Below, piece by piece: positions 42,421 through 50,416 of a stretch of DNA of 64,000 nt. Source of the stretch: Enterovibrio norvegicus FF-33 (GTDB lineage Bacteria; Pseudomonadota; Gammaproteobacteria; Enterobacterales; Vibrionaceae); the NCBI RefSeq assembly GCF_000286835.2, contig NZ_AJYD02000038.1:822751-886750 (forward strand), given 5' to 3'. The first letter of the stretch is position 1, and each line of letters opens with the position of its first letter. The position numbers were made by a program, and so were the translations under genes. The notes beneath the pieces were generated by a model. It was not told the origin of the DNA and ran no database searches. It worked only from the letters and a program-made list of their open reading frames with translations.

Positions 42421-43500
42421 TTAAATGGAAAGATTTCCGTTTTCAGACAGGCCGAGACTTTCAGCAAGCTTGAGTTCGGGTGTGAGCAATTTTTGCCAAG
42501 CCATACAGGCTGCACCCATCGCAGCGGCTTGTGGACCTAACAATGAAAACTCGATGTTGGGTTTGACGATTAATGACCCCGCCAGATTGTCACTGTGCTT
42601 TCGCAGTGAAGCCGCGAGTTCAGAACCGAAAGACATGCCATTACCACCGATGACGATCCGGCGAATACTCATTAAACTACAAACGTTTACGGCAAGTGAT
42701 GAGAATTCTTCGATGATGACGCTAGGCGTCGGTTCAGCGCCTTGCATCAGCGCCTGGCTGTTAAATTGCCCCGCCATAAATTGCTCGCCATAAAACAGTT
42801 GGCGATTGAGCACCACGCCTACGCCAATCCCTAGTCGGTGATAAAGCTCTCTCGCATGGTGCGTTGAAAGCAGCACATAGAGGAAGTGATCAAAGGGCAG
42901 GCTTCGTTGCTGCATGAGCTCACCCCAAGCGCCGCAGTTTGCATCGTTGTCGATGAAAACTGGATAGGGGAAATATCGCTTAAATCGAGAGGTAAAGTTG
43001 ATGGTCGACCTAGCGTTTAGGGAATGAGAAACGTGTAGTTGACCCTTGTCTGGATCAATCAGCCCCGGCATACCAATACCAATTGCCAAAATACGGGGGA
43101 ACAATGATTGAATGGTTTCAATGCAAGGTAGCAAAGCATCAGCAACGGCTTTATCTATGAGGGCTTGGGTATCGATGGCGATCATGTCGTGATAGATCAC
43201 CTGCCCGAGCAAGTTGATGACGGAAACTTTGATGGCATCAGAATTGACATCGACACCAATTATTACGCCAAACTCAGCGTTGAATAACAATGAGACTTTG
43301 GGGCGGCCCCCCTTTCCGGACACAGCCTGAGGCTGCTCGACGATCATGCCGATATCAATGAGATGGTTAACAGTCTTTGTTACGGTAGACTTATCTAGCC
43401 CTAATTTCATGGCCATATCAATCCGAGACACGCCAGGTGACTGCCACAAAGAATTGATGATTCCAGCAGTGTTGGTTGTGCGGCTGAGTTTTATTGACAA
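42421..43500 (-). CDS. ROK-family transcriptional regulator
   Basis: A protein of about 359 residues. The N-terminal winged helix (IINSLWQSPGVSRIDMAMKLGLDKSTVTKTVNHL) is fused to a ROK sugar-kinase-like domain with GVDVNSDAIKVSV, IGIGMPGLIDPDKG and the ROK zinc/glucose region FIDNDANCGAWGEL. The usual cysteine zinc motif between residues about 240-260 is not seen. The frame is open to 43536, but TTG 43500 with GGAAA upstream and the usual family N-terminus is a good candidate start. It heads the operon and probably represses it until a sugar ligand arrives, as in NagC/XylR proteins. Confidence 0.82.
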   Translation of the reverse strand: MSIKLSRTTNTAGIINSLWQSPGVSRIDMAMKLGLDKSTVTKTVNHLIDIGMIVEQPQAVSGKGGRPKVSLLFNAEFGVIIGVDVNSDAIKVSVINLLGQVIYHDMIAIDTQALIDKAVADALLPCIETIQSLFPRILAIGIGMPGLIDPDKGQLHVSHSLNARSTINFTSRFKRYFPYPVFIDNDANCGAWGELMQQRSLPFDHFLYVLLSTHHARELYHRLGIGVGVVLNRQLFYGEQFMAGQFNSQALMQGAEPTPSVIIEEFSSLAVNVCSLMSIRRIVIGGNGMSFGSELAASLRKHSDNLAGSLIVKPNIEFSLLGPQAAAMGAACMAWQKLLTPELKLAESLGLSENGNLSI

Positions 43501-43654
43501 AACATTAGTTTCCAAAAACAACTTAACTATGAGCATGGTATTGATGGTGTTAAAAAAAACAACACGCTAGCGGTATTTCACAGCGCAGTTCACGAGTTAT
43601 GCCTTATAGATTGAAGTGCATCGAAATTGTAATGAAAGAGAAAGGAGGGTTACT

Positions 43655-43702
43655 GTGATCGTATGGACAATATACCCGAGCCGTTATGCATTGAGTTATT
43701 GA
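43655..43702 (+). CDS. Possible 15-codon mini-ORF with strong ribosome-binding site
   Basis: A GTG start follows AAAGGAGGG at good spacing and encodes VIVWTIYPSRYALSY then TGA. The left arm of a 13-bp inverted repeat lies inside it and the right arm follows its stop. No plus-strand gene lies downstream; a transcript would run antisense to the RTX-repeat gene. An overlapping 58-codon frame starts at 43663. Function is unknown and chance is possible. Confidence 0.2.
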   Translation: MIVWTIYPSRYALSY

Positions 43703-43718
43703 GATGGCTCGGGTATAT
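43670..43718. repeat. 13-bp inverted repeat between the ROK and RTX-repeat genes
   Basis: Perfect arms ATATACCCGAGCC (43670-43682) and GGCTCGGGTATAT (43706-43718) flank a 23-base loop. It may end the RTX-protein transcript or act as an operator for the ROK operon. There is no T run. Confidence 0.55.
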
Positions 43719-43816
43719 AGGTTGCTATTGGCAACTATTCTTAAAGATAGGACTGCAATGCCCAACCAAAACCTCAGTTCGGTGCACCGGTAAGGTTTTA
43801 ACGGTGAAACTAAACG

Positions 43817-44566
43817 TTAGAAAAGAATCGGGTTTATAGGCTCTACATCATCATTCCGAAACAGGTCGCTCGTGGTGACATTGGCGCTGTCAATACTATG
43901 CAAGACAATGGATACCTTGTCCTGAAAGTTGATCAGCATGTTTGCGCCTTGTTGCGTCACGATAAATGAAGTGTCTTGATCGGTGAGGTATTCATTGCCA
44001 TAAAAGTGGAACGCGAGCTTATCAACGCCGACTTCAAAATCAGTAATACGCACTACGGTATTGCTTGGGTCGACATCATCGCTTTCCTCAAACTCAAAGA
44101 AATTAAATGAATCTGCTCCCTGTCCGCCAATGCAGAAACTCACGCCAGACTCGGCTGCGCCGAGATCTCTAAATGAGAAAAAGTCATCGCCTTCTCCGCC
44201 ATACATTGTGCAGTTTTGCGAGCTTTCAGAAGAGAGAGTATCGTCGCCGATACCGCCTTGCATCACATCGCGATAGTTGCCGCGATCTTGGTCTGAGTCG
44301 ATTTTACTCAGAATATAATCGTCACCCGTACCGCCGCGCAACGAGTTACTGCCGAAATTTGCAAAGAGAAAATCGTTACCTGCACCACCGACCAATATGT
44401 CATCACCGCGACCCGAATACATAGTGTCATGCCCGCTGAATCCGACAATGGTGAGATCATCGTTGTCGCGTTGCAAATCAAAATAGTCATCTTGCGTTGA
44501 GCCATAGAGAAAATCGACGTCTGATTCCCCAAGTATTTCTATTGCCTCATTTGAAACCACTGACAT
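43817..44566 (-). CDS. Short RTX-repeat (hemolysin-type calcium-binding) protein
   Basis: A 249-residue protein made largely of calcium-binding nonapeptide repeats: GRGDDILVGGAGNDFLF, RGGTGDDYIL, QGGIGDDTLS, YGGEGDDFFSF and IGGQGADSFNF. A C-terminal strand-rich part (VVRITDFEVGVDKLAFHF) resembles type I secretion-signal regions of such proteins. No toxin, protease or lipase domain is present. ATG 44566 is preceded by GGAGGGTG; the longer GTG start at 44575 falls inside that ribosome-binding site. It is probably secreted, but no type I secretion genes lie in the window. Confidence 0.82.
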   Translation of the reverse strand: MSVVSNEAIEILGESDVDFLYGSTQDDYFDLQRDNDDLTIVGFSGHDTMYSGRGDDILVGGAGNDFLFANFGSNSLRGGTGDDYILSKIDSDQDRGNYRDVMQGGIGDDTLSSESSQNCTMYGGEGDDFFSFRDLGAAESGVSFCIGGQGADSFNFFEFEESDDVDPSNTVVRITDFEVGVDKLAFHFYGNEYLTDQDTSFIVTQQGANMLINFQDKVSIVLHSIDSANVTTSDLFRNDDVEPINPILF

Positions 44567-44841
44567 AGCTAACACCCTCCTTGAGTATAAATAGTGATAC
44601 GAGCTGGCTTGTTAACATTTAAAGATTTGCACACTCTGTTGATTCTGTGTGGCTTAATATCGAGACAGGAATGTTAGAATGCCTTACACAGGCTTAAGAT
44701 GTGATCCAGCATGTAAACTGGCGACTGTTTGTTCGAAGGTTTGAAATGTTGATGAATTGAAAACCCTTTCAAAGGTTGCTGTCACTACCTCGCTGCGGGA
44801 TACTCGGATGATTGCTTTCCTTTGCTCTGGATATTCACGGA

Positions 44842-46011
44842 ATGAATAGAAATGTTTGGTTGTTGGCGCTTTGCCAAGCCCTTCTTATGAGTGGAAATAT
44901 CGTGCTCATTTCGGTTAATGGCCTGATAGGTCAACAACTCTCCCCGAGTGACAGTTGGGTCACCTTGCCTGTTTCTACTCAGTTTGTTGGTTTGATGCTA
45001 GCCACTATCCCTGCCTCTCTCATTATGGCGAAAGTCGGTCGAAAAAATGGGTTCATGCTTGGCAATATTATTGGCATTTTTGGCGCGTTATTGTGTGTTT
45101 ATGCCTTGAGTGAAGCGGCTTTCTGGCTATTTTGCTTCAGTACTTTACTGCTGGGCGTCGGGATCGGATTTGGCACCTTGTATCGCTTTGCTGCGTTGGA
45201 AGTGAGCGCCCCTGAAAGCCGTGATAAGGCCATTTCATTGTCCATGGTCGGAGGCGTGCTGGCGGCAGTGCTTGGCCCAAACCTCGCAATTGCCAGTCAG
45301 CACTGGCTACCCGGTACGCATTTTAGCGGTGCTTTCGTTGGCATCACTGTGCTTTATATTATCTCTCTCATTGTTCTGCAATTTATCGGCTTACCGCCAG
45401 CTCCGGCGATTGATAAAAACAACCCACCACGCTCGGTGTTTCGCATTATTCGCGCTCCAGGATATTTGGTTGCAGTGTTCGCAGCCGTTGTCGCGTATGC
45501 GGTGATGAATTTGTTGATGACAGTCACGCCCATTGCTATGCACAAGCACGGATTTGAGTTCGAGCAGGCGGCGCTGGTGATTGAGTGGCACGTATTAGGG
45601 ATGTTTGCTCCGTCATTTTTCACTGGGTCAATTATTGGTAAAATCGGGACACGTATGACCATCATGCTGGGGAGCTTGTTCTTTATCGCCTGTATTTTAG
45701 TGAACATGAATGGGGTGTCGGAGTGGCATTTCCGTGTGGCTTTGGTTCTGCTTGGGGTTGGGTGGAATTTCATGTTTATTGGTGCGACCAGTAAACTCAC
45801 CCAGACATATTTGCCTCAGGATAAATCGCGCGCACAGGCATTCAATGAGTTTGCGGTGTTTGGTAGTGTCACTATTACAGCATTGTTGGCGGGGAATCTC
45901 GAAGTCACCTTAGGGTGGCAAACGCTTAACTTAGCCATGTTGCCTTTTGTCTGCATTGTGCCTCTGGTTTATCTTTTGTTTACGCGAACACCAAAAAAAG
46001 CCGCGGTCTAG
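44842..46011 (+). CDS. MFS transporter
   Basis: A 389-residue integral membrane protein with about twelve hydrophobic segments. The motif A region is MAKVGRKNGFMLGNI between helices 2 and 3, and a related loop (IIGKIGTRMTIMLGSL) appears in the second half. It starts NRNVWLLALCQALLMSGNIVLISVNGLIG. The subfamily resembles MFS proteins of unknown substrate. An upstream in-frame start at 44812 is possible. It is divergent from the RTX-repeat gene, with no operon partner close by except grxB 163 bp downstream. Confidence 0.85.
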   Translation: MNRNVWLLALCQALLMSGNIVLISVNGLIGQQLSPSDSWVTLPVSTQFVGLMLATIPASLIMAKVGRKNGFMLGNIIGIFGALLCVYALSEAAFWLFCFSTLLLGVGIGFGTLYRFAALEVSAPESRDKAISLSMVGGVLAAVLGPNLAIASQHWLPGTHFSGAFVGITVLYIISLIVLQFIGLPPAPAIDKNNPPRSVFRIIRAPGYLVAVFAAVVAYAVMNLLMTVTPIAMHKHGFEFEQAALVIEWHVLGMFAPSFFTGSIIGKIGTRMTIMLGSLFFIACILVNMNGVSEWHFRVALVLLGVGWNFMFIGATSKLTQTYLPQDKSRAQAFNEFAVFGSVTITALLAGNLEVTLGWQTLNLAMLPFVCIVPLVYLLFTRTPKKAAV

Positions 46012-46174
46012 TTTTCGTCTTCTCCTGCTTTGGAATGTGGCATGGATTTTTGCCCTTTATGCAGATTGCGGAGGGCGTCATATCGCTTGTTGATAAAACT
46101 CATTACAATCGCGATTCCAATTCTGTGCCACAACAAAACGTGGGCACATGCCGTGTTTCAAAAAAGGATGTTGT

Positions 46175-46825
46175 ATGAAACTGTTCGTGTTCGATCATTG
46201 CCCATTCTGTATCAAGGCTATGATGGTCGCCGGCTTGAAAAAGGTGGATGTGGAGCTTGTCTATCTTCAGAATCATGATGTTGAGGCACGTGTCGAGAAA
46301 GTGGGTGCTAACTTGGTACCGATTCTAGAAACGCCTGATGGTTCTTATATGGCTGAAAGTCTTGATATCGCGGCGTACTTTGACAACGTGGATGGGCAAC
46401 CTATTGTGGCCGCTGGCCGTCAGAGTGATCGCATTTCATCGTGGATGGAAGTGGCTGGATATTTCGGTTCTCACCTGATTTATCCGCGTTGGATGATGAT
46501 CAATTTACCGGAATTTCAAATTGAAGAGGCGAATGCATGGTTTATCAAAAACAAATCCGCCATGATTGGAATGACGTTTGACGAAGCTTTTGCTAACAGT
46601 GAAGAATATCTTGCCAAATTGAACGTGGAATTGTTCAAGCTTGATTGGCTGGTGCCGCCTTCACAGCGTCATAATCAACTGACATATGACGACGTAAATC
46701 TCTTTCCGTTCCTACGCAATTATACCGTGATAAAAGGGCTGCGTTATCCGGGTCATGTTCGCCAGTATCTTGATGAAATGTCGGTACTGACTGGAATCGC
46801 ATTATATGACTCGGTCGCGGTGTAA
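46175..46825 (+). CDS. grxB: Glutaredoxin 2
   Basis: A 216-residue GST-like glutaredoxin, the length of E. coli Grx2. The N-terminal thioredoxin fold has the active site CPFC (residues 9-12; CPYC in E. coli), then VPILETPDGSYMAESLDIAAYFD. The helical C-terminal domain ends with VNLFPFLRNYTVIKGLRYP. It uses glutathione to reduce disulfides in the cytoplasm. Start ATG 46175 follows GGA at six bases. A heptanucleotide repeat follows its stop. Confidence 0.92.
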   Translation: MKLFVFDHCPFCIKAMMVAGLKKVDVELVYLQNHDVEARVEKVGANLVPILETPDGSYMAESLDIAAYFDNVDGQPIVAAGRQSDRISSWMEVAGYFGSHLIYPRWMMINLPEFQIEEANAWFIKNKSAMIGMTFDEAFANSEEYLAKLNVELFKLDWLVPPSQRHNQLTYDDVNLFPFLRNYTVIKGLRYPGHVRQYLDEMSVLTGIALYDSVAV

Positions 46826-46850
46826 TACATAGCGGTGAATGATCTAATCT

Positions 46851-46906
46851 TTTCTAGTTTCTAGTTTCTAGTTTCTAGTTTCTAGTTTCTAGTTTCTAGT
46901 TTCTAA
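46851..46906. repeat. Tandem heptanucleotide repeat TTTCTAG
   Basis: Seven perfect copies of TTTCTAG are followed by a variant TTTCTAA. The array is 26 bp after the grxB stop and before a terminator, so it is outside genes. The unit length and perfection suggest recent slippage. Confidence 0.95.
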
Positions 46907-46932
46907 GTGAACGATTGTGTATCGACTGATAT

Positions 46933-46972
46933 AAAAAAGGGGCTGGCGGATAACACCGCTAGCCCCTTTTTT
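46933..46972. terminator. Bidirectional rho-independent terminator
   Basis: Stem AAAAAAGGGGCT/AGCCCCTTTTTT continues inward with GCGG/CCGC. It lies between grxB (+) and the DUF2750 gene (-). Confidence 0.92.
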
Positions 46973-46993
46973 GCATCTGTCAGAGTCGTTTGA

Positions 46994-47347
46994 CTACAGG
47001 TATAGTTTCGCGAGTTCCGTAGGCTCAAGTTCTTTGCCTTCTAGCTCTGCATTCCAGTTGGTACCAACCAGTACGCCATCTTCGCTGAGCGTGACTAACC
47101 AATCCTCAACGAACACATCCAACGGGATTTCAACGACATCGAAATCAGCCCATTCTTCGACATTATGATGTTCTGCATCTTCTTTTGCAGACCAGAAAGG
47201 CATTACTTCGCTGTTTTCGAATTCAGAAGAGTCGCAAGCCAGCCAACCATCTTCTTCGTTTTTCAAGCCCCACACCACTTGGGTGCGTTGGGTTTCTTCA
47301 ACGAAAAGCATCAGGTTCGCTTGGGTATCTGCAGTCAGTTTGCTCAT
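46994..47347 (-). CDS. DUF2750 family protein
   Basis: A 117-residue acidic cytoplasmic protein. Blocks VEETQRTQVVWGLKNEEDGWLACDSSE, PFWSAKEDAEHH and IPLDVFVEDWLVTLSEDGVLVGTNWNAELEG are those of the DUF2750 family, of unknown function. The frame opens at 47356; ATG 47347 is chosen because MSKLTADTQAN is the usual N-terminus, though the choice is not certain. It is divergent from the dehydrogenase gene and ends at a shared terminator. Confidence 0.85.
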   Translation of the reverse strand: MSKLTADTQANLMLFVEETQRTQVVWGLKNEEDGWLACDSSEFENSEVMPFWSAKEDAEHHNVEEWADFDVVEIPLDVFVEDWLVTLSEDGVLVGTNWNAELEGKELEPTELAKLYL

Positions 47348-47532
47348 TTTTAGCATCTCTTAAGATAAGTCCGCGTTAGGGTAGCACTTTATTGGTTAAT
47401 GTGCGCGTATGCTTTCGATTAATAGCAACGAGGTTTCTGTCTATAACGCCAAGATCAAAAGGAACTTTTGCTTGTTTCCTGTCTATCGTCACGTTACAAC
47501 GTTCCTTTACTGTAGAGGCTAGGGAAGCGGAG

Positions 47533-48399
47533 ATGACAAACAAGAAGGTTTCATTCATTGGGTTGGGTGTGATGGGGTATCCCATGGCAGGGTATCTGGC
47601 CAAGGCAGGCCATGCGACTCGCGTATTTAATCGCACAACAGCACGCGCTGAGAAGTGGGCAGAAGCTTATCAAGGCTCGGTTGAGTTAACCCCTCGTGAT
47701 GCGGCTGAAAACTGCGATATGGTGTTTGTGTGCGTGGGCAATGATGACGATGTTCGTAGCGTGGTATATGGCGAGACTGGCGTTCTTGCCAGTATGAAAC
47801 CTGACAGCGTGCTGGTGGATCACACCACCACATCGGCTGAATTGGCAATGGAACTAGCGTGTGCGTGTCGCGAAAAGGGTGTTCACTTTATTGATGCGCC
47901 TGTATCGGGCGGACAAGCGGGCGCAGAAAATGGTGCATTGACGGTGATGTGCGGCGGAGATGCCGACGTATTCGCTGACGTAAAGACCGTGATTGATGCA
48001 TATTCTAAGCAAGCGGTATTGATGGGCGAAAACGGCCAAGGTCAGCGCTGTAAAATGGTTAATCAGATATGCATTGCCGGTATTTTGCAGGGATTGAGTG
48101 AAGGTATAACCTTGGCGCAAGCATCTGGCTTAGACGTTGAACAAATGGTGAATGTTCTTAAGCACGGGGCGGCGGGTTCATGGCAAATGGAAAACCGTGC
48201 AATAACAATGGCGCAGGATAAGTTTGACTTTGGCTTCGCCATTGATTGGATGCGCAAGGATTTAGGGATTTGTCTTGATGAAGCTAAATCCAAAGGCTTA
48301 GCACTGCCTCTTACCAAAGCCGTTGATGAAAAGTATGCCGAACTTCAAACCCAAGGCTTGGGGCGCATGGACACATCGGTATTGATTAAAGCGCGTTAA
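47533..48399 (+). CDS. Beta-hydroxyacid dehydrogenase (3-hydroxyisobutyrate dehydrogenase family)
   Basis: A 288-residue NAD(P)-dependent enzyme. The N-terminal Rossmann motif is FIGLGVMGYPMAGYL, followed by VDHTTTSAELA and the substrate-binding signature FIDAPVSGGQAGAENGALTVMCGG. The catalytic lysine is in GQRCKMVNQ (motif GxxxxxKMxNN variant). The family reduces or oxidises 3-hydroxyisobutyrate, tartronate semialdehyde or glyoxylate-type substrates; the substrate is not resolved. The frame runs upstream to 47392, but ATG 47533 after GCGGAG gives the family length. Confidence 0.88.
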   Translation: MTNKKVSFIGLGVMGYPMAGYLAKAGHATRVFNRTTARAEKWAEAYQGSVELTPRDAAENCDMVFVCVGNDDDVRSVVYGETGVLASMKPDSVLVDHTTTSAELAMELACACREKGVHFIDAPVSGGQAGAENGALTVMCGGDADVFADVKTVIDAYSKQAVLMGENGQGQRCKMVNQICIAGILQGLSEGITLAQASGLDVEQMVNVLKHGAAGSWQMENRAITMAQDKFDFGFAIDWMRKDLGICLDEAKSKGLALPLTKAVDEKYAELQTQGLGRMDTSVLIKAR

Positions 48400-48434
48400 T
48401 CTTCTGGCTTAGATTTTTAGCTGATATTTATCTT

Positions 48435-48477
48435 AAAAAACAGGGCCAGCGATGCATGATCGCTGGCCCTGTTTTTT
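48435..48477. terminator. Bidirectional rho-independent terminator
   Basis: Very stable perfect arms AAAAAACAGGGCCAGCGAT and ATCGCTGGCCCTGTTTTTT flank a five-base loop. It sits between the dehydrogenase gene (+) and the ectoine operon end (-). Confidence 0.95.
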
Positions 48478-48535
48478 TAGTACTGTCTGACCGCTGACTT
48501 AATCCGATTGGGATTTCTTTAAGTTTGCCGAATCG

Positions 48536-49948
48536 CTACGCGACTTGCTTACGAGCTTGCTTGGAAAAAAACTCCTGATGCAGCGCGCGAATCGCGTTTT
48601 CATAGACATTATCTTTGACGACGAACTGCACGTTCACATTACGCATCGATGAGTGAACGGCGATGGGTGAAATGTCGTGACTCATCAAGGCCAATACGCC
48701 TTTACTCAGCGTTGTGTTGGTATTGATTTCTGATCCGATTGCGGAGATCAGTGCCACCATATGGCCCGTGATGGTGGAATGAGGAAAACGCTTTTCTGCG
48801 CGATAAAGCATTTGATTGAGGCTTTTTGACGCGCCGCTCAAATAGTAAGTAATGGAGTTGGCGTTCATCTCTTTACCAACCAAATTCACACGCTCATCCG
48901 CGATGATTTCCATTAACTCGTAACTTACATTATCGATCTTGCCCACCATCGCCTGATCAAAGATGTGGAGTGCAAACACCTTATTTTTTCCCGCGATGAT
49001 TTCGATTTTTTGCGCTTCTGGTTGATACGCTTTCGAAATCAATGTGCCTTTATGTTCTGGCTCGAAGGTATTCTTAATTTGAAGCGGAATATTGTTCTGA
49101 CGAAGGCCTGAGGCGGCATTTGGGTGAATGGCTTCCATCCCTAAATTGGCCAGTTGGTCGGCCACATCGAAATTGGATTGACCGATTGGCAGCACGTTTT
49201 CAGGGCCGACAATACGTGGGTCTGCGCTACTCAAATGGTACTCTTTGTGGATGATGGCAAGATCAGCCGATGTATTGCAGGCAATGCGACTAAAGGTGAT
49301 TTCGCTGTAGCCACGATCATAGGTTTTCATTAGTCCTTCATCGCAATACGCATAGCCTGTCACAATGGGTAACTCGGTGCTGACATCGATGTCTTTAAAC
49401 GCGCTAGAGATGACGGAATCAAGGTTACCTTGCAGTGTGTTATCCCAGCCTGACAAATCAACAAAACGTGCGTTGATATCAAGAGTTCTTAGCTTCAGGG
49501 CCGTGTTAAACGCACTGTGCGCTTCGCCGATTGAAGATAAAAACTCTCGGATTTGAGGAAGGTACTGACGCAGTGTGAACTGACCGTACTGGCAAGTCGC
49601 TAAAATGTTGGTGATGCAGTTTTGTGCCTCATCAACACGTGAACAAATGAAGTTGTCAGCGCGAGTGCGGCTCAATGGGTCGGCAAACATGTTGCCATTA
49701 ATGAGCTGCAAACGCTGTTTGAGTGCATGGAAGGCTTCAATCCAACTGTCATCGCGCTTTGCGACAAGCTGATAAATACCAGGCTCTCCGGTGCGTTTAC
49801 ATTCCAATAGCGCATCGGTAATCCCGCCGTAAGCAGAAACGACAAAAACGCGATTATAGGGGGAAGCGGGGCGGAGGAAAATGTTGTCCAAAACGGCATC
49901 AAATGCCGACATAGATGTGCCACCGATCTTTTCTACGGTATAAGTCAT
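48536..49948 (-). CDS. ask: Ectoine-associated aspartate kinase (Ask_Ect)
   Basis: A 470-residue aspartokinase with N-terminal VEKIGGTSMSAFDAVLDNIF (the KxGGTSM phosphate-binding motif of the family), and TYDRGYSEITFSRIA in the catalytic region. The C-terminal half carries ACT domains around ERVNLVGKEMNANSITYYL and VKDNVYENAIRAL. It makes beta-aspartyl phosphate, feeding aspartate semialdehyde to EctB. A dedicated, feedback-insensitive aspartokinase is common in ectABC operons. It is the last gene, 71 bp after ectC, and ends before the shared terminator. Confidence 0.9.
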   Translation of the reverse strand: MTYTVEKIGGTSMSAFDAVLDNIFLRPASPYNRVFVVSAYGGITDALLECKRTGEPGIYQLVAKRDDSWIEAFHALKQRLQLINGNMFADPLSRTRADNFICSRVDEAQNCITNILATCQYGQFTLRQYLPQIREFLSSIGEAHSAFNTALKLRTLDINARFVDLSGWDNTLQGNLDSVISSAFKDIDVSTELPIVTGYAYCDEGLMKTYDRGYSEITFSRIACNTSADLAIIHKEYHLSSADPRIVGPENVLPIGQSNFDVADQLANLGMEAIHPNAASGLRQNNIPLQIKNTFEPEHKGTLISKAYQPEAQKIEIIAGKNKVFALHIFDQAMVGKIDNVSYELMEIIADERVNLVGKEMNANSITYYLSGASKSLNQMLYRAEKRFPHSTITGHMVALISAIGSEINTNTTLSKGVLALMSHDISPIAVHSSMRNVNVQFVVKDNVYENAIRALHQEFFSKQARKQVA

Positions 49949-50019
49949 GGATGAATCCTTTGCTTGCCAAGACGATAAATGAAAGGGAGCAAATTGCTCC
50001 CTAAAGCGGTGGGGGTAAA

Positions 50020-50406
50020 TCAGTCGACTAGCGGGTAAACGCCATTTTCGTCGTGGACTTCATTGCCTGTGATGGGCGGGTTGAAGACACAGGCCATCAC
50101 CATTTCTTTATTTGTGTAGGCGCGCAGATAGTGTTCATCGTTCTTGTCGAGAATATAAAGCGTACCCGGCTTAATTGGATAGGTTTCACCGCCGACCACT
50201 TCGATCTCACCTTCGCCGGACATGCAGTACACTGACTCTAAGTGATTTTTGTAGTGGATGTGCGTTTCGGTGCCTTCGTAAATCGTCGTGATGTGGAAAG
50301 AAAATCCCATCTTGTCGTCTTTGAGCAGCATGCGAACGCTTTCCCACGTTTCTGATACCACGCGACGCTCGCTGTTTTGGCACTCTTCAAGAGTTCTTAC
50401 AATCAT
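50020..50406 (-). CDS. ectC: Ectoine synthase
   Basis: A 128-residue cupin enzyme that cyclises N-gamma-acetyl-diaminobutyrate to ectoine. The sequence [69 protein letters not shown] is that of EctC, with cupin metal-site histidines and Glu/Tyr residues. Spacing to ectB is 10 bp. It acts in the cytoplasm in the osmoadaptation pathway. Confidence 0.95.
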   Translation of the reverse strand: MIVRTLEECQNSERRVVSETWESVRMLLKDDKMGFSFHITTIYEGTETHIHYKNHLESVYCMSGEGEIEVVGGETYPIKPGTLYILDKNDEHYLRAYTNKEMVMACVFNPPITGNEVHDENGVYPLVD

Positions 50407-50416
50407 CTTTTATTCC

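Noticed and set aside
46851..46906. CRISPR array
   Set aside because: The unit is 7 bp with no spacers, so it is a simple tandem repeat.
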